A DNA stretch of 64,000 nt from Providencia zhijiangensis (GTDB lineage: Bacteria; Pseudomonadota; Gammaproteobacteria; Enterobacterales; Enterobacteriaceae). Under the pieces are notes generated by a model, which saw only the letters and a program-made list of their open reading frames with translations, ran no database searches and had not been told where the DNA came from. Shown here piece after piece: positions 21,312-33,393 of this stretch. Both the position numbers and the translations under genes were made by a program. The stretch covers positions 2,666,001-2,730,000 of the forward strand of contig NZ_CP135990.1 of the NCBI RefSeq assembly GCF_030315915.2, given 5' to 3'. The number at the start of each line of letters is the position of its first letter. Position 1 is the first letter of the stretch.

Positions 21312-22568
21312 TTAAAATTCTTTTCTCAGCCAGCTAGTGAGCTTACTAAACCACCCGCTAACTGAAGCACGTTTTTCCGTCTCGGTATCATCGCCAAGGT
21401 GGCTTTCTTTACCGTAATGCAGAAGCCCTACCGCTGTGGAGTAGTACGGCTCCTGAGCATAATCCGTTAATCCTGTTATATTAAGTGGGGTACCGATTCT
21501 GACCTGTGTATGGAACACTTTTTGAGCGCATTCAACTAACCCGTCAATTTGTGCTGCCCCACCGGTCAAAACTATCCCTGCCGCTAAGTGGTGTTTGACA
21601 CCTTGCTGGCGTAACTGTTCCTGTAAATTTAAAATTTCTTCATTTACTAAATTTAACAGCTCAGTATACCGTGGCTCAATCACTTCCGCTAAGGTTTGAC
21701 GCTGTAAACTTCTCGGTGGACGACCGCCAACACTCGGTACTTCCACCGTTTCATCTTTACTCACAATCGAACCGACTGCACAACCGTGACGCACTTTAAT
21801 CGCTTCTGCGTCTGTTGGCGGCGTACCAAATGCGTAAGCAATATCACTTGTTACCACATTACCTGCGTATGGGATCACTTTGGTATGACGCAAAGCACCA
21901 CCCGTATAAACTGCCATGTCCATTGTGCCGCCACCGACATCAACAACACAGACACCTAATTCGCGCTCATCTTCAGTCAACACACTGTAGCTTGCAGCAA
22001 GACCGGCAAAAATAAGCTGGTCAACTTTTAACCCGCAACGCTCAACGGCTTTCACAATGTTCTTTGCCATATCGTTATGGCAAGTGATCAGATGAACTTT
22101 AGCTTGCATGCGAACACCAGAAAGACCGACTGGATTTTTAATGCCTTCTTGGTAGTCAATTGCGAATTCTTGCGGGATAACATGCAAAATTCGGTGTTCG
22201 TCTTTAACTCGGACAGATTTCGCCGTATGAACGACGCTGTCCACGTCTTCTTGTGTCACTTCTTCTTCTGAGATTGGCACCATACCAATTTCATTTTGGC
22301 AGCTCACATGTTTACCCGATAAAGCAAGGTAAACAGAAGAAATTTGGCAATCTGCCATTAATTCAGCTTGGTCAATCGCTCTTTGGACGCATTTAACAAC
22401 CGACTCAAGATCGTTAACGCCACCTTTGTCCATTCCGCGAGATGGACAGCTTCCCACCCCAATAATATTAACCATACCATCGGGCAGAATTTCTCCTACA
22501 AGGGCTGACACCTTGGAAGTTCCAATTTCAAGGCCTACCACTAATTTTCTGTCCGTCGCTTTAATCAT
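21312..22568 (-). CDS. ftsA: Cell division protein FtsA (actin-like)
   Basis: Membrane tether of the Z ring. Actin-type phosphate-binding motifs GLEIGTSKVSALVGE near the N-terminus and VVDVGGGTMDMAVY around residue 210, and an amphipathic C-terminal helix (WFSKLTSWLRKEF) that binds the membrane. 418 residues (420 in E. coli). Between ftsQ and ftsZ as in all dcw clusters. Confidence 0.98.
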   Translation of the reverse strand: MIKATDRKLVVGLEIGTSKVSALVGEILPDGMVNIIGVGSCPSRGMDKGGVNDLESVVKCVQRAIDQAELMADCQISSVYLALSGKHVSCQNEIGMVPISEEEVTQEDVDSVVHTAKSVRVKDEHRILHVIPQEFAIDYQEGIKNPVGLSGVRMQAKVHLITCHNDMAKNIVKAVERCGLKVDQLIFAGLAASYSVLTEDERELGVCVVDVGGGTMDMAVYTGGALRHTKVIPYAGNVVTSDIAYAFGTPPTDAEAIKVRHGCAVGSIVSKDETVEVPSVGGRPPRSLQRQTLAEVIEPRYTELLNLVNEEILNLQEQLRQQGVKHHLAAGIVLTGGAAQIDGLVECAQKVFHTQVRIGTPLNITGLTDYAQEPYYSTAVGLLHYGKESHLGDDTETEKRASVSGWFSKLTSWLRKEF

Positions 22569-22612
22569 TTGCTTCTGCCTATCTGCCTAATTTGAGTTAT
22601 TAGCAATTTGTC

Positions 22613-23425
22613 TTATTGGAAGCCTTGCGGTGCGTCAACTAATAGAGGAGCCCACCCCACCGCTGCCCCACTGGTATAACGCAAATCAACATAGTCGACG
22701 CGTTTATCAGTCGTTTGCTGTAAAAGCGGATAAAGCTCGAGAAAACGGTTTAACCGCTCTAACACATCTTTTTTCCCAAGTTCGACTCTTACATCATTAT
22801 CTAAAATAATCTGCCATGCATGGCGCGCTGTCATAGAAACGGATTTTAGTTTCAAGTTATTTTTCGCCAAAATACCACTTAGCACAGCAAATTCTTTCAA
22901 AACCTCTGTTTGGCTTCCTTGCGGACCATACAGCAACACATAATCGCCTTTACCATTTTGACTTGGTGGAAGGGTAAATACGCGCCCTTCTTGGTCGACC
23001 ATGTTTTGGTCATTCCATCTTGCGTAGGGTTTGTACTCCGCAATATGGATTTTTAATTCATCCGGCCACTGTTTACGCACTGTAACTTGGCGTATCCATG
23101 GCATCATACTGATTTGGTTTTGAATCGCATTCACATCCACCGTCATAAAGGTTCCCGGCTGACCTAATGACAAAATTGCCTTTCGTACATCGTCATTGGT
23201 GGTGTAGTTGCGCTCTCCCGTTAATATCAGTTTGGACATTGGCAGCCTATCGGCATCCTTCATCCAGTTCATCACAGTCCAGCCGCTCCACACAATGGTG
23301 CCGACGACCATCAGGAAGAAAATCAATCCGCCCAGAAAAGCCCCATTACTTGGTCTTGAGCGCGGATCTTCATCTTGACCGCTATTCTGATTATGATGCC
23401 TTACGTTTAACGCTGCCTGTGACAT
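22613..23425 (-). CDS. ftsQ: Cell division protein FtsQ
   Basis: Bitopic divisome protein of the FtsQLB complex. A cytoplasmic N-terminus of about 30 residues precedes one membrane helix ([21 protein letters not shown]), a periplasmic POTRA domain (about residues 65-135) and the beta domain that binds FtsB. 270 residues. One base separates it from ddlB. Confidence 0.96.
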   Translation of the reverse strand: MSQAALNVRHHNQNSGQDEDPRSRPSNGAFLGGLIFFLMVVGTIVWSGWTVMNWMKDADRLPMSKLILTGERNYTTNDDVRKAILSLGQPGTFMTVDVNAIQNQISMMPWIRQVTVRKQWPDELKIHIAEYKPYARWNDQNMVDQEGRVFTLPPSQNGKGDYVLLYGPQGSQTEVLKEFAVLSGILAKNNLKLKSVSMTARHAWQIILDNDVRVELGKKDVLERLNRFLELYPLLQQTTDKRVDYVDLRYTSGAAVGWAPLLVDAPQGFQ

Positions 23426-23426
23426 A

Positions 23427-24347
23427 TCAACTAGCCAATTCCAAAATACGTACCACTAACTGCGAAAAATCCAAACCGGCTTGACGCGCAGCCATTGGAA
23501 CTAAACTGTGACTGGTCATTCCCGGCGAAGTATTCACTTCGAGTAAATAGAATTCCCCATCACTATCTTGCATCACATCAACCCGTCCCCAGCCACGACA
23601 GCCTACCGCTTGATAAGCTTGCATTGCGATATCTGCTAGTTTCGCTTCGAGGTCGCTTGTTAAACCACTTGGGCAGAAATATTGAGTCTCATCGGACAAA
23701 TACTTCGCTTCATAGTCATAAAAAATACCCGGTGGCTGAATGCGAATCGAAGGTAGAACCTCGTCACCCAATACCGCTACCGTATACTCAGGACCACTTA
23801 ACCACTTTTCAATCAATAACGTATCGTCAAACTGGAAAGCAAGCTCAATGGCTTCTGGCAGTGCATCCAGAGAGTCAACTTTGCTCATTCCAACACTGGA
23901 ACCTTCCAAACTCGGTTTAACGATAAGTGGCAGTCCTAAGTGCTTAACTTGCTGAGCTAACTGCTCTTTTTTAATATTAGTATATTTCTGCTTGTTAAGT
24001 GAAATATATGGAGAAACACTTAGTCCAGCACCTTGCCAAAGTTGTTTGGTGCGTAGTTTATCCATACTCAGTGCAGATGCCATTACGCCACTGCCTGTGT
24101 ATGGAAGCCCCAGAAACTCAAGCATACCTTGGATCGTGCCGTCTTCCCCGCCACGACCATGTAAGGCGATAAACGCTTTATCAAAACCAGCTTCTTTCAA
24201 TGTCACAACAGGAAAATCTTGGGTATCAATTGGATGTGCATCAACGCCCGCTTGGCGTAATCCCGCCAATACAGCATTGCCAGACTGAAGTGACACTTCA
24301 CGTTCAGCAGATGTGCCGCCAAATAGAACCGCGATTTTTTCTGTCAT
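23427..24347 (-). CDS. ddlB: D-alanine--D-alanine ligase B
   Basis: ATP-grasp ligase making the D-Ala-D-Ala dipeptide for lipid II precursors. Signatures include [15 protein letters not shown] near residue 63, the [22 protein letters not shown]-grasp loop and the metal-binding [15 protein letters not shown] near residue 268. 306 residues, as in E. coli DdlB. Tightly packed between murC and ftsQ. Confidence 0.98.
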   Translation of the reverse strand: MTEKIAVLFGGTSAEREVSLQSGNAVLAGLRQAGVDAHPIDTQDFPVVTLKEAGFDKAFIALHGRGGEDGTIQGMLEFLGLPYTGSGVMASALSMDKLRTKQLWQGAGLSVSPYISLNKQKYTNIKKEQLAQQVKHLGLPLIVKPSLEGSSVGMSKVDSLDALPEAIELAFQFDDTLLIEKWLSGPEYTVAVLGDEVLPSIRIQPPGIFYDYEAKYLSDETQYFCPSGLTSDLEAKLADIAMQAYQAVGCRGWGRVDVMQDSDGEFYLLEVNTSPGMTSHSLVPMAARQAGLDFSQLVVRILELAS

Positions 24348-24349
24348 GC

Positions 24350-25813
24350 TTATTCCTCAACCATCGGTGGCTGTAATTTCGTTTCTGCTAGGTTTTTGGC
24401 TATTTTACCAATATTTCCTGCGCCTTGAACTAAAATTAAGTCGTTATCATCAAGAACTTGTGCCAGCATATGTGAAACTTGTTCAGGTTCTGCCACAAAG
24501 ATAGGATCAACCTGCCCACGACTGCGGATTGTACGGCATAATGATCGGCTATCCGCCCCCGGAACCGGCTTCTCTCCCGCAGAATAAACTTCCAGCATTA
24601 GCAAGACATCTACCTGTCCCAGCACGTTTGCAAAATCATCGTATAAGTCACGAGTACGTGTATAACGATGAGGCTGGAAAACCATCACGATACGTTTATC
24701 TGGCCAGCCTGCGCGAGCAGCTTTAATGGTGGCATCCACTTCTGTTGGATGGTGACCATAGTCATCCACCAGCATCACTTCGCCTTCTTTGCCATTCACA
24801 TTACGCAGCGCGTAGTTACCTAGGAAATCGAAACGACGACCTGTCCCTTGGAATTCCACGAGTGCAGACAAAATGTGTAAATCGTCGATGCCTTCTTCAG
24901 TTGCCACCGCAACAGCCGCCGTTGCATTAAGCGCATTATGGCGACCAGGTGCATTCAGCACGACAGTCAACTCTGGCATTCCTTCACGAGCAATCGTGAA
25001 AAAGCCTTGGTTCCCTTTTTGCTCGTACTTGGTGATACGAACATCCGCATCGTCACTAAAGCCGTAAGTGGTAATGTAACGACCGATTTTTGGTAATAAT
25101 GAACGGATCACCGGGTCATCGATACACATCACTGCACGGCCATAGAATGGCAAGTTATGCAGGAAGTTGATGAAGGTATCTGTCAGGTTTTCAAAATTAC
25201 CCTGATAGGTATCCATGTGGTCCGCTTCAATGTTCGTCACAACCGCAACTAGTGGCTGTAAATGCAAGAATGACGCATCGCTTTCATCCGCTTCAGCGAT
25301 CAAGTAACGGCTGCTACCTAATCGTGCATGAGTTCCCGCTGATTTCACTAATCCGCCATTCACAAATGTTGGGTCTAATCCCGCTTGCGCGTAGATCCCA
25401 GAAATCATTGCCGTTGTCGTTGTTTTACCGTGAGTTCCCGCCACTGCGATACCATGACGGTAGCGCATTAATTCAGCCAGCATTTCGGCACGGCGAATAA
25501 CAGGGATACGCAGCTCTTTCGCAGCTTGAATTTCAGGGTTCTCTGCAGAAATAGCCGTAGAAACTACCACCACACTCGCATTTTCAACGTTTTCAGGGCG
25601 ATGATTAAAATAGATAGTGGCGCCCAACTCAGTTAGCTGCTGAGTCACCGCATTAGGTGCTAAATCTGAACCACTAATTTCATAACCTTCGTTAGCCAAC
25701 ACTTCAGCGATACCACCCATGCCAGCACCACCGATGCCGACAAAATGAATGTGCCGTACTCTACGCATTTCTGGCACCGATGTTCTTAATTTCGCTAACT
25801 GTTGTGTATTCAC
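24350..25813 (-). CDS. murC: UDP-N-acetylmuramate--L-alanine ligase
   Basis: First Mur ligase, adding L-Ala to UDP-MurNAc. The N-terminal UDP-binding loop [21 protein letters not shown], the P-loop [10 protein letters not shown] (about residue 123) and the C-terminal [10 protein letters not shown] are all present. 487 residues. Located between murG and ddlB with 71 bases to murG. Confidence 0.98.
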   Translation of the reverse strand: MNTQQLAKLRTSVPEMRRVRHIHFVGIGGAGMGGIAEVLANEGYEISGSDLAPNAVTQQLTELGATIYFNHRPENVENASVVVVSTAISAENPEIQAAKELRIPVIRRAEMLAELMRYRHGIAVAGTHGKTTTTAMISGIYAQAGLDPTFVNGGLVKSAGTHARLGSSRYLIAEADESDASFLHLQPLVAVVTNIEADHMDTYQGNFENLTDTFINFLHNLPFYGRAVMCIDDPVIRSLLPKIGRYITTYGFSDDADVRITKYEQKGNQGFFTIAREGMPELTVVLNAPGRHNALNATAAVAVATEEGIDDLHILSALVEFQGTGRRFDFLGNYALRNVNGKEGEVMLVDDYGHHPTEVDATIKAARAGWPDKRIVMVFQPHRYTRTRDLYDDFANVLGQVDVLLMLEVYSAGEKPVPGADSRSLCRTIRSRGQVDPIFVAEPEQVSHMLAQVLDDNDLILVQGAGNIGKIAKNLAETKLQPPMVEE

Positions 25814-25884
25814 TGTATTTCCGCTTCTCTATAAATTCTGTCTACATTCTATTTTGTATGGCCAAGCTATTTGCGAGACTTACG

Positions 25885-26958
25885 CTATTTCGCAACATCG
25901 CAAATAACCGCCGCAACACGTTCGGTTGCATCCGTGATGGCACAGCTATAGGCTTTTTCTGCCATCGACAATAATTCGGTTCTATCCCATTTGTTAAGTA
26001 ACTCAACAACGGCTTCAGGTGTAAACTGCGGTTGCTCAATAATCTTCGCAGCCCCTGCTTGTTCTAAAGGCAGTGCATTCCAATACTGTTGGCGGTCTTT
26101 ATGCTGGAAAGGAACAAAAATCGCGGGTAAACCTGCCGCGGCTATCTCACTGACAGTTAATGCACCTGAACGACAAACCACAATATCAGCCCATGCGTAA
26201 GCTTGCGCCATATCATCAATAAATTCAGTCACTTTAAACTCAGAATTGCCTGAATTTTGCAAACAATCATTATACAGTGCTTCTGTCGATTCCTTACTGC
26301 CTTTTCCAGCCTGATGCCAGATATTTAACTGTTTGCTCACATTTCCAGCAACTGCAGGCATAACTTGATTTAAAATTCGCGCCCCTTGGCTACCACCTAC
26401 AACTAATACGCGTATTGCACCTTCACGCCCTGCTAAGCGCTCTTGCGGTGCTGGCAATGCCAATACATCTTCACGCACTGGGTTACCTACAACGGGTGCA
26501 TTAGGGAATGCGCCGGGAAAAGCTTGTAAAACACGTTTTGCAATTTTTGATAACCATTTATTGGTTAATCCCGCGATCCCATTTTGTTCATGGAGAACAA
26601 CAGGAACGCCACATTGCCAAGCTGCTATCCCGCCGGGACCAGACACATAACCGCCCATACCAAGCACAGCATCGGGTTGATAGCGCTGAATAATGGTTTT
26701 CGCTTGGCGAATGGCTTTATAGATACGCCAAGGCGCACCAATTAATGCACCAATACCTTTACCTCTTAAACCCGAGATCTGAATAAACTCAATATCAATA
26801 CCGTGTTTCGGTACTAAAGTGGCTTCCATGCGATCTGCGGTGCCTAACCAGCGAATTTCCCAACCTTGAGCCTGCAAATAATGCGCCACAGCTAAGCCGG
26901 GAAAAACGTGTCCCCCAGTTCCGCCTGCCATAACGAGTAATTTTTTTGCCTGACTCAT
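25885..26958 (-). CDS. murG: Lipid II-forming N-acetylglucosamine transferase MurG
   Basis: Membrane-associated GT28 transferase adding GlcNAc to lipid I. The glycine-rich [16 protein letters not shown] loop (residues 11-26), [13 protein letters not shown] and the C-domain [12 protein letters not shown] and [20 protein letters not shown] are intact. 357 residues. Its start overlaps the ftsW stop by four bases, implying translational coupling. Confidence 0.98.
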   Translation of the reverse strand: MSQAKKLLVMAGGTGGHVFPGLAVAHYLQAQGWEIRWLGTADRMEATLVPKHGIDIEFIQISGLRGKGIGALIGAPWRIYKAIRQAKTIIQRYQPDAVLGMGGYVSGPGGIAAWQCGVPVVLHEQNGIAGLTNKWLSKIAKRVLQAFPGAFPNAPVVGNPVREDVLALPAPQERLAGREGAIRVLVVGGSQGARILNQVMPAVAGNVSKQLNIWHQAGKGSKESTEALYNDCLQNSGNSEFKVTEFIDDMAQAYAWADIVVCRSGALTVSEIAAAGLPAIFVPFQHKDRQQYWNALPLEQAGAAKIIEQPQFTPEAVVELLNKWDRTELLSMAEKAYSCAITDATERVAAVICDVAK

Positions 26959-28148
26959 TTGGAACTCCTTACAAACGCCTGAGCTTTCTCAAGTCGTGTT
27001 TCATAATCAATTCTAAGTAACACAGCGATCGCCGCTGACATCACTAATAAACTCGATCCCCCGTAACTGATTAACGGGAGTGTTAAACCTTTGGTTGGCA
27101 ACATACCTGCCGCAGCGCCTACGTTAACTAATGCTTGGAAGGTAAACCAAATACCGATGGCACATGCGAGATACCCACCAAATAATTGGTTGGTCAGTAG
27201 TGCTCTACGCCCTACCATCATCGCTCTAAACGCCAGCATAAATACCATCAGTAGCACCAGAACCACACCCACGTAACCCAGCTCTTCAGCTAGTACAGAG
27301 AAAATAAAGTCAGTATGCGCTTCCGGTAAATATTCTAATTTCTGTACCGAGTTACCCAGACCTTGTCCGAGAAGCTCTCCTCGACCAAATGCCATCAAAG
27401 ATTGCGTTAACTGATAACCGCTACCAAACGGGTCATCCCACGGATTTAAGAAGGATGTCACGCGGCGCAAACGATAAGGTTCAAAGATAATCAAAGCCAG
27501 TACGCCTACACCACAAACCGCGATACCGATAATAAACGGAGCTAAGCGCGCACCAGCTAAAAACAGCAACCCTAACGTAGTTACAACCAGTACAACTACC
27601 GTTCCCAAGTCTGGCTGCAACAGCAGCAATAACGCCATCATAATCAAAATACACATCGGTTTTACGAAGCCGAAAAACTTGGTGCGTACTTCATCTGACT
27701 TACGAACTAAATAGCTGGAAACGTAACAAAACAGCGCGAACTTCGAAATTTCTGCGGGCTGAATTTTTACAATACCGATATCAATCCAGCGCGATGCCCC
27801 ATTGACGGAACTACCGGCAACCAACACAACCGCCAGCATACCCAATGCGCCCATCAGCAAAATAAAACTGTATTTTTCCCATGTGGCCATCGAGACGCGC
27901 ATGACACCTAAAACCAGTAGAAATGCAACGACCAAATAGACCACGTCACGTTTAGCAAAATAGAATGGGTCATCCGTTAATCGCTGTCCGACTGGCATCG
28001 ATGCGGAGGTCACCATAATGAAACCGATTGCCGCCAGACCGAATGCTAACCAAACCAATGTACGGTCGTAGAGCGTCGTGCCTGAAATCACGCCATTCTT
28101 TTCACCGATGATCCAGTTTTTTAAACGCAAGGCACCCGGTATGGTCAT
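26955..28148 (-). CDS. ftsW: Septal peptidoglycan glycosyltransferase FtsW
   Basis: SEDS-family glycosyltransferase working with FtsI at the septum. About ten membrane helices and conserved SEDS segments are visible: [28 protein letters not shown], the [18 protein letters not shown] loop and the C-terminal [11 protein letters not shown]. 397 residues. Overlaps murD by one base and murG by four. Confidence 0.97.
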   Translation of the reverse strand: MTIPGALRLKNWIIGEKNGVISGTTLYDRTLVWLAFGLAAIGFIMVTSASMPVGQRLTDDPFYFAKRDVVYLVVAFLLVLGVMRVSMATWEKYSFILLMGALGMLAVVLVAGSSVNGASRWIDIGIVKIQPAEISKFALFCYVSSYLVRKSDEVRTKFFGFVKPMCILIMMALLLLLQPDLGTVVVLVVTTLGLLFLAGARLAPFIIGIAVCGVGVLALIIFEPYRLRRVTSFLNPWDDPFGSGYQLTQSLMAFGRGELLGQGLGNSVQKLEYLPEAHTDFIFSVLAEELGYVGVVLVLLMVFMLAFRAMMVGRRALLTNQLFGGYLACAIGIWFTFQALVNVGAAAGMLPTKGLTLPLISYGGSSLLVMSAAIAVLLRIDYETRLEKAQAFVRSSK

Positions 28149-29473
28149 TAACCTAACTCCTTAGCGAGTTGAGCAAAAACATCACCCCGCTGCTCAAAAC
28201 TTTTGAACTGATCTAAGCTGGCACATGCTGGAGATAACAGCACCATGTCGCCAGATTTTAACAACGGCGCAATTTGGCGCATACTCTGTTCCATCGTATC
28301 TGTCAGTACGGATTTTTCTGGTGCGAGTTCCGCTAATTGCTGACCATCACGACCAAAGCAGTACAAACGGTAGTTATCCGCCGAAATATATTCTTTGAGC
28401 GGAGAAAAATCAGCTGACTTGCCGTCACCACCCAGCAATAAGTAAATATAGCCATCCACATGCAAACCATTAAGTGCAGCTTCTGTACTGCCCACATTGG
28501 TTGCTTTTGAGTCATTGATCCAACGCACACCGCGATTGAAAAAGACCAACTGGAAGCGATGTACTAAACCGGCATACTCTTTTAAGACTTTAAGGCTAGC
28601 TTCACGAGGGATTGCCACAGTATCAGCTAAGGCTAGTGCAGCCAGTGCATTCATATAGTTATGCTGCCCAGTCAGATGCATTTGTGCCACATCCAACACC
28701 ACTTCACCTTGAGCAACTAAGACACGTTTTTGCGTATCAAAGTAGTAATCACCGTTATTTAAACCAAAACTAGTGTATTGGCTAACGCTCTGGTCATGTG
28801 GAAGTGTTAGCGGATCTTGCGCGTTCACAATGCAGTGTTGTGCATTATCATAAATACGTAATTTTGCTGCGCGATATTGCTCAAGCCCCAATGGATAGCG
28901 ATCCATATGATCTTCAGTCACATTCAACACGGTCGCAGCCGCTGCACGTAGGCTAGATGTGGTTTCCAATTGGAAGCTAGACAGTTCCAGCACAAACAGG
29001 CTATGCCCTTGATTGAGCAAAGAAAGTGCAGGAATACCGATATTCCCGCCCACACCAACGGAAATGCCCGCCGCTTTCGCCATTTCCCCCACGAGGGAAG
29101 TCACTGTGCTTTTACCATTAGAACCTGTGATTGCGACGATTGGTGCATCCGCCTCACGGCAAAACAGCTCGATATCACCCACAATCTCAATACCGTTACT
29201 TGCTGCTTCCTGTAACTGCGGTGTTGCCAACGCAACGCCTGGGCTGGCAACAATCAGATCGGCTTGTTGCAGCCATTCATTATTTAAGCTGCCACTATGG
29301 CAAGCAACATTCTCAGGCAGTTTATCAACACCAGGTGGCACAGCGCGGGTATCCATCACGCGAGGAACAACCCCACGAGCAAGGAAAAAGTCAACGCAGG
29401 AAAGCCCAGTTAAACCTAGGCCGATAATCACTACGTTTTTACCCTGATACTGCTGAACCTGTGAACCAATCAT
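28148..29473 (-). CDS. murD: UDP-N-acetylmuramoyl-L-alanine--D-glutamate ligase
   Basis: Second Mur ligase, adding D-Glu. The N-terminal Rossmann-like [15 protein letters not shown]-loop [17 protein letters not shown] near residue 116 and the HRFQLV and NDSKATN motifs are present. 441 residues (438 in E. coli). Between mraY and ftsW, one base from mraY. Confidence 0.98.
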   Translation of the reverse strand: MIGSQVQQYQGKNVVIIGLGLTGLSCVDFFLARGVVPRVMDTRAVPPGVDKLPENVACHSGSLNNEWLQQADLIVASPGVALATPQLQEAASNGIEIVGDIELFCREADAPIVAITGSNGKSTVTSLVGEMAKAAGISVGVGGNIGIPALSLLNQGHSLFVLELSSFQLETTSSLRAAAATVLNVTEDHMDRYPLGLEQYRAAKLRIYDNAQHCIVNAQDPLTLPHDQSVSQYTSFGLNNGDYYFDTQKRVLVAQGEVVLDVAQMHLTGQHNYMNALAALALADTVAIPREASLKVLKEYAGLVHRFQLVFFNRGVRWINDSKATNVGSTEAALNGLHVDGYIYLLLGGDGKSADFSPLKEYISADNYRLYCFGRDGQQLAELAPEKSVLTDTMEQSMRQIAPLLKSGDMVLLSPACASLDQFKSFEQRGDVFAQLAKELG

Positions 29474-29474
29474 C

Positions 29475-30557
29475 TTAACGCACCTTCAATGTTGCTAGTC
29501 CAATCAGAACTAACATGAGAGAGATAATCCAGAAACGCACGATAACGCGTGGTTCTGGCCAACCTTTCAATTCATAGTGATGGTGAATTGGTGCCATACG
29601 GAAAATTCGTTGGCCACGTAATTTGAAGGAGCCAACTTGTAAAATTACCGACAGTGTTTCAACCACAAACACACCGCCCATGATGACTAATAAGAATTCT
29701 TGACGCAGTAAAACAGCGATAGTTCCTAATGCTCCACCTAATGCTAAAGAGCCTACATCACCCATAAACACTTGTGCTGGGTAAGTGTTGAACCATAAGA
29801 AGCCTAAACCGGCCCCAACAATCGCCGTACACACAATCACTAACTCCCCCGCGTGAGGTAAGAACGGAATGTGTAAATAGTTAGCAAAGTTAACGTTACC
29901 CGTTGCCCATGCTACTAACGCAAAACCTGCGGCAACAAATACAGTTGGCATAATCGCTAAGCCATCTAAGCCGTCCGTTAAGTTAACAGCGTTACTGGTT
30001 CCAACGATAACGAAGTAAGCCAGTAAAATGTACAGCACGCCTAATTGCGGCATCACATCTTTAAAGAAGGGAACAACCAGCTGAGTCGCTGGTGTGTCTT
30101 TACCAATAGCGTACATAGAAAATGCAACGATCAGCGCCAGTGCGGACTGCCAAAAATATTTCCAACGTGCGATAAGGCCACGGGAGTCTTTTCGAACGAC
30201 TTTGAGGTAATCATCCGCAAAGCCCACAAGACCGTAGCCGACTAAAACGAGGAGCACACACCACACATAGGGGTTATCCAAACGCGCCCACAATAAAACG
30301 GATACGCTAATAGAGAACAGGATTAAAATCCCACCCATTGTTGGGGTGCCACGTTTACTAAAGTGTGATTCAGGGCCTGCATCACGGACAACTTGGCCAA
30401 TTTGCATTTTTTGCAGGTAAGCAATCAGACGTGGTCCCATCCACAAAGCAATACCCAATGCAGTCAGCAAACCGACAATGGCTCTGAACGTCAAATAGGA
30501 GAAGACGTTAAAAGCAGAAAATTTATGAACCAATAATTCGGCTAACCAGACTAACAT
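29475..30557 (-). CDS. mraY: Phospho-MurNAc-pentapeptide transferase MraY
   Basis: Integral membrane enzyme making lipid I from UDP-MurNAc-pentapeptide and undecaprenyl phosphate. Ten predicted helices; active-site Asp residues in GFADDYLKV and [12 protein letters not shown], and the HHHYELKGW histidine motif near residue 324. 360 residues from the ATG at 30557; an extra in-frame GTG at 30566 is inside murF and not needed. The start overlaps the murF stop. Confidence 0.98.
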   Translation of the reverse strand: MLVWLAELLVHKFSAFNVFSYLTFRAIVGLLTALGIALWMGPRLIAYLQKMQIGQVVRDAGPESHFSKRGTPTMGGILILFSISVSVLLWARLDNPYVWCVLLVLVGYGLVGFADDYLKVVRKDSRGLIARWKYFWQSALALIVAFSMYAIGKDTPATQLVVPFFKDVMPQLGVLYILLAYFVIVGTSNAVNLTDGLDGLAIMPTVFVAAGFALVAWATGNVNFANYLHIPFLPHAGELVIVCTAIVGAGLGFLWFNTYPAQVFMGDVGSLALGGALGTIAVLLRQEFLLVIMGGVFVVETLSVILQVGSFKLRGQRIFRMAPIHHHYELKGWPEPRVIVRFWIISLMLVLIGLATLKVR

Positions 30558-31909
30558 TCGAAGCACTCCTTCAATGCATTCACGACATCTTCCATCGCGG
30601 AGCTGCGTGAACCTTTAACTAAAATAGAAACAACATCATTCTGCTGTGCTAGCGGAATTAGTCGGGTTAATAAATCTTGTTTCGCTGTAAAATGCTCGCC
30701 ACGTTCGCTAGATTGGCTAATAATTTCGCTTAACTGTCCAACACTGAGAACTTTATCTAACCCCGCTTGTTTCGCGGCTAAACCAACTCGCTCATGACAC
30801 TCGTGGGCATAATCACCAAGTTCACCCATGTCACCGACAACGAAAATGCGATAGCCCGGCATTTTCGCCAGCACATTAATCGCCGCAATCATCGAACCAT
30901 CATTGGCATTATAGGTATCGTCCAGTACGACTTTCGTCTCACTTAAACTCACTGGAAATAAACGCCCAGGTACTGCTTTCGTGGTGGCAATACCTTGTTT
31001 GATATCGTCTAAGGTTGCCCCCACAGAGATGGCTAATGCACTTGCCGCTAAAACGTTGGCAATGTTATGCACACCCGGTAATGGCAATGTGATTTCAACC
31101 TGCCCTACCGGCGTATGTAGTGTGAAATCCGTTGTCAGCTGTTTGATTTGAATATCTGAAGGATAGAAATCCGCTTTTTCAGTCAGTGAGTAATACCAAA
31201 CGGTTTGACGAGGGTTAAATTTCCACTTATCAGAGTAGCTATCTAAATTCACAATCGCCGTGCCTTCTTCTGGCAGACCTTGGTAAATTTCACCTTTGGC
31301 TTTAGCCACACCTTCAGGGGAACCAAAACCAGCAAGATGCGCACCAAATAAGTTATTCACGAGTGCAGTTTCTGGCTTAACGATGTTGGTCGTGTATTCA
31401 ATTTCATGTGGGTGATTAGCCCCCATTTCGATCACAGCAAATTGGTATTCATCCGTTAAACGGAATAGTGTCAGTGGAACACCAATATCATTATTCAAGT
31501 TACCTGCGGTATATAACGTTTTACCGCGTTGCGCCAGAATCGAGGCTGTCATCTCTTTCACGGATGTTTTGCCGGAAGAGCCGGTCAACCCGACCACTCT
31601 CGCTTTAGATTGTTGGCGAACCCAAGCGGCGATTCGCCCCATCGCAATACGCGTATCTTCAACAATTACCTGTGGGCAGTTCACATCCAATTGATGGTCA
31701 ACTAACAGTGCTGCCGCGCCAGCATCAACGACTTGATCGGCAAAGTCATGGGCATCAAAACGCTCGCCTTTTAAGGCAATAAACAGACAGCTAGCGTCTA
31801 TTTTACGGCTATCCGTACTCACGCTTAATAACGCTAATTCGTTATTGCTCGCTTTTTCAATGCGACCGTGAGTGATTTTCGCCAGTTGGGTTAAGGTCAT
31901 CGGGATCAT
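30551..31909 (-). CDS. murF: UDP-N-acetylmuramoyl-tripeptide--D-alanyl-D-alanine ligase
   Basis: Fourth Mur ligase, attaching D-Ala-D-Ala. P-loop [16 protein letters not shown] near residue 105, the [14 protein letters not shown] signature and DDTYNAN in the third domain. 452 residues, exactly as in E. coli. Start overlaps murE by four bases (ATGA). Confidence 0.98.
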   Translation of the reverse strand: MIPMTLTQLAKITHGRIEKASNNELALLSVSTDSRKIDASCLFIALKGERFDAHDFADQVVDAGAAALLVDHQLDVNCPQVIVEDTRIAMGRIAAWVRQQSKARVVGLTGSSGKTSVKEMTASILAQRGKTLYTAGNLNNDIGVPLTLFRLTDEYQFAVIEMGANHPHEIEYTTNIVKPETALVNNLFGAHLAGFGSPEGVAKAKGEIYQGLPEEGTAIVNLDSYSDKWKFNPRQTVWYYSLTEKADFYPSDIQIKQLTTDFTLHTPVGQVEITLPLPGVHNIANVLAASALAISVGATLDDIKQGIATTKAVPGRLFPVSLSETKVVLDDTYNANDGSMIAAINVLAKMPGYRIFVVGDMGELGDYAHECHERVGLAAKQAGLDKVLSVGQLSEIISQSSERGEHFTAKQDLLTRLIPLAQQNDVVSILVKGSRSSAMEDVVNALKECFEC

Positions 31910-33393
31910 GCCATCACCCCCAACAATCTTGCGACGGTCAAGCGGTCTGAATAATCTAAACGGCGAGAACCAATGATTTGATAATCTTCATGGCCTTTAC
32001 CTGCCACTAAAATCACATCATCAGGTTGTGCTTGTAAGATAGTATTGGTAACAGCTTCTGGACGTCCTGGGATCGCGAATACACGGCTAGAATCCAAAAT
32101 ACCCGCCATGATGTCGTTGATAATATCCAGCGGATCTTCGCTGCGAGGGTTATCATCGGTGATCACCACTTTATCAGCGTATTGTTCAGCAGAAGCGCCC
32201 ATCAGTGGGCGCTTGCCTTTGTCTCTATCACCGCCACAACCAAAGACGCACCACAGCTTGCCTTTACAATGTAAACGCGCTGCCGCTAACGCTTTTTCTA
32301 ATGCGTCAGGGGTATGAGCATAATCCACAACCACAGTTGGCTTGCCTGCAACGCTAAACACTTCCATACGGCCACAGACTGGCATTAATGCGCCTGTTGT
32401 CGCTAAAAGCTGCTCTAATGGGTAATCCATCATTAATAGCGTCGCCATCGCCAGCAATAAGTTGCTTACGTTAAACGCCCCCATTAATGGGCTTTCAAAT
32501 GAACCTTCACCCCAGCTTGACGTGAAATGAATGGTTGCGCCTTTATCGTGATAGTCCACATCAGTGGCTTTTAACCATGGGCCTTGCCAGTTAGCCGGAA
32601 TACGATTTTCCATTGTCACGGCACAAGCTTGCGGCAAGCGCTGCAACCACTTCAGCCCGACTTCATCATCAGCATTAATAATTTGAGTTTTGGTTTGATG
32701 AGTAGAGAACAGCAACCATTTTGCAGCTTCGTAATTTGCCATATCACCATGGTAATCAAGGTGGTCACGGCTTAAGTTAGTGAATACTGCCGCGTCAAAT
32801 TGTAGCGCAGCAACACGACCTTGCACCAAGCCATGAGAAGAAACTTCCATCGCCGTCAACGTCGCTTTTTTATTCAGTAATTGAGTCAGTTCTAATTGGA
32901 TATCAACAGCGGAGCCCGTGGTGTTCTCACTTGGAGAAACTTGCCCCAGTAGCCCATTACCGACCGTTCCCATCACTGCTGATGTTTCGCCTAATCCTTT
33001 TGCCCATTGGGCAATTAATTGCGTGGTGGTGGTCTTACCGTTGGTCCCCGTCACACCCACTAACTTCATTTGGGATGAAGGTTGATGGTAGAACTCACCC
33101 GCTAATGCGGATAAACGGTTGTTTAGGTCGTTAAGATAAATGACAGGCACACCATGAATAAAGCGAATTTCGCCTTCTTCTGCTTCGCCTTGTGCTTCTG
33201 CGATAACTGCAGAAACCCCTTGCGCGATAGCTTGAGGAATATAGTGTCTACCATCTGACTGATGGCCTTTTACAGCAATAAACAGATCGCCCGCGGCAGC
33301 CTTTCGACTGTCTAGCGTCATCTCTCGTAAAGAGACATTTGTTGTACTCACACCAAATGGGGCGAGGAGTTCACAAAGATTACGATCTGCCAC
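31906..33393 (-). CDS. murE: UDP-MurNAc-tripeptide synthetase (meso-diaminopimelate ligase)
   Basis: Third Mur ligase, adding meso-diaminopimelate. P-loop [14 protein letters not shown] near residue 114; the DNPR motif ([10 protein letters not shown]) in the C-domain specifies meso-DAP rather than lysine, as expected for a Gram-negative wall. 495 residues. Overlaps the end of ftsI by 14 bases. Confidence 0.98.
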   Translation of the reverse strand: MADRNLCELLAPFGVSTTNVSLREMTLDSRKAAAGDLFIAVKGHQSDGRHYIPQAIAQGVSAVIAEAQGEAEEGEIRFIHGVPVIYLNDLNNRLSALAGEFYHQPSSQMKLVGVTGTNGKTTTTQLIAQWAKGLGETSAVMGTVGNGLLGQVSPSENTTGSAVDIQLELTQLLNKKATLTAMEVSSHGLVQGRVAALQFDAAVFTNLSRDHLDYHGDMANYEAAKWLLFSTHQTKTQIINADDEVGLKWLQRLPQACAVTMENRIPANWQGPWLKATDVDYHDKGATIHFTSSWGEGSFESPLMGAFNVSNLLLAMATLLMMDYPLEQLLATTGALMPVCGRMEVFSVAGKPTVVVDYAHTPDALEKALAAARLHCKGKLWCVFGCGGDRDKGKRPLMGASAEQYADKVVITDDNPRSEDPLDIINDIMAGILDSSRVFAIPGRPEAVTNTILQAQPDDVILVAGKGHEDYQIIGSRRLDYSDRLTVARLLGVMA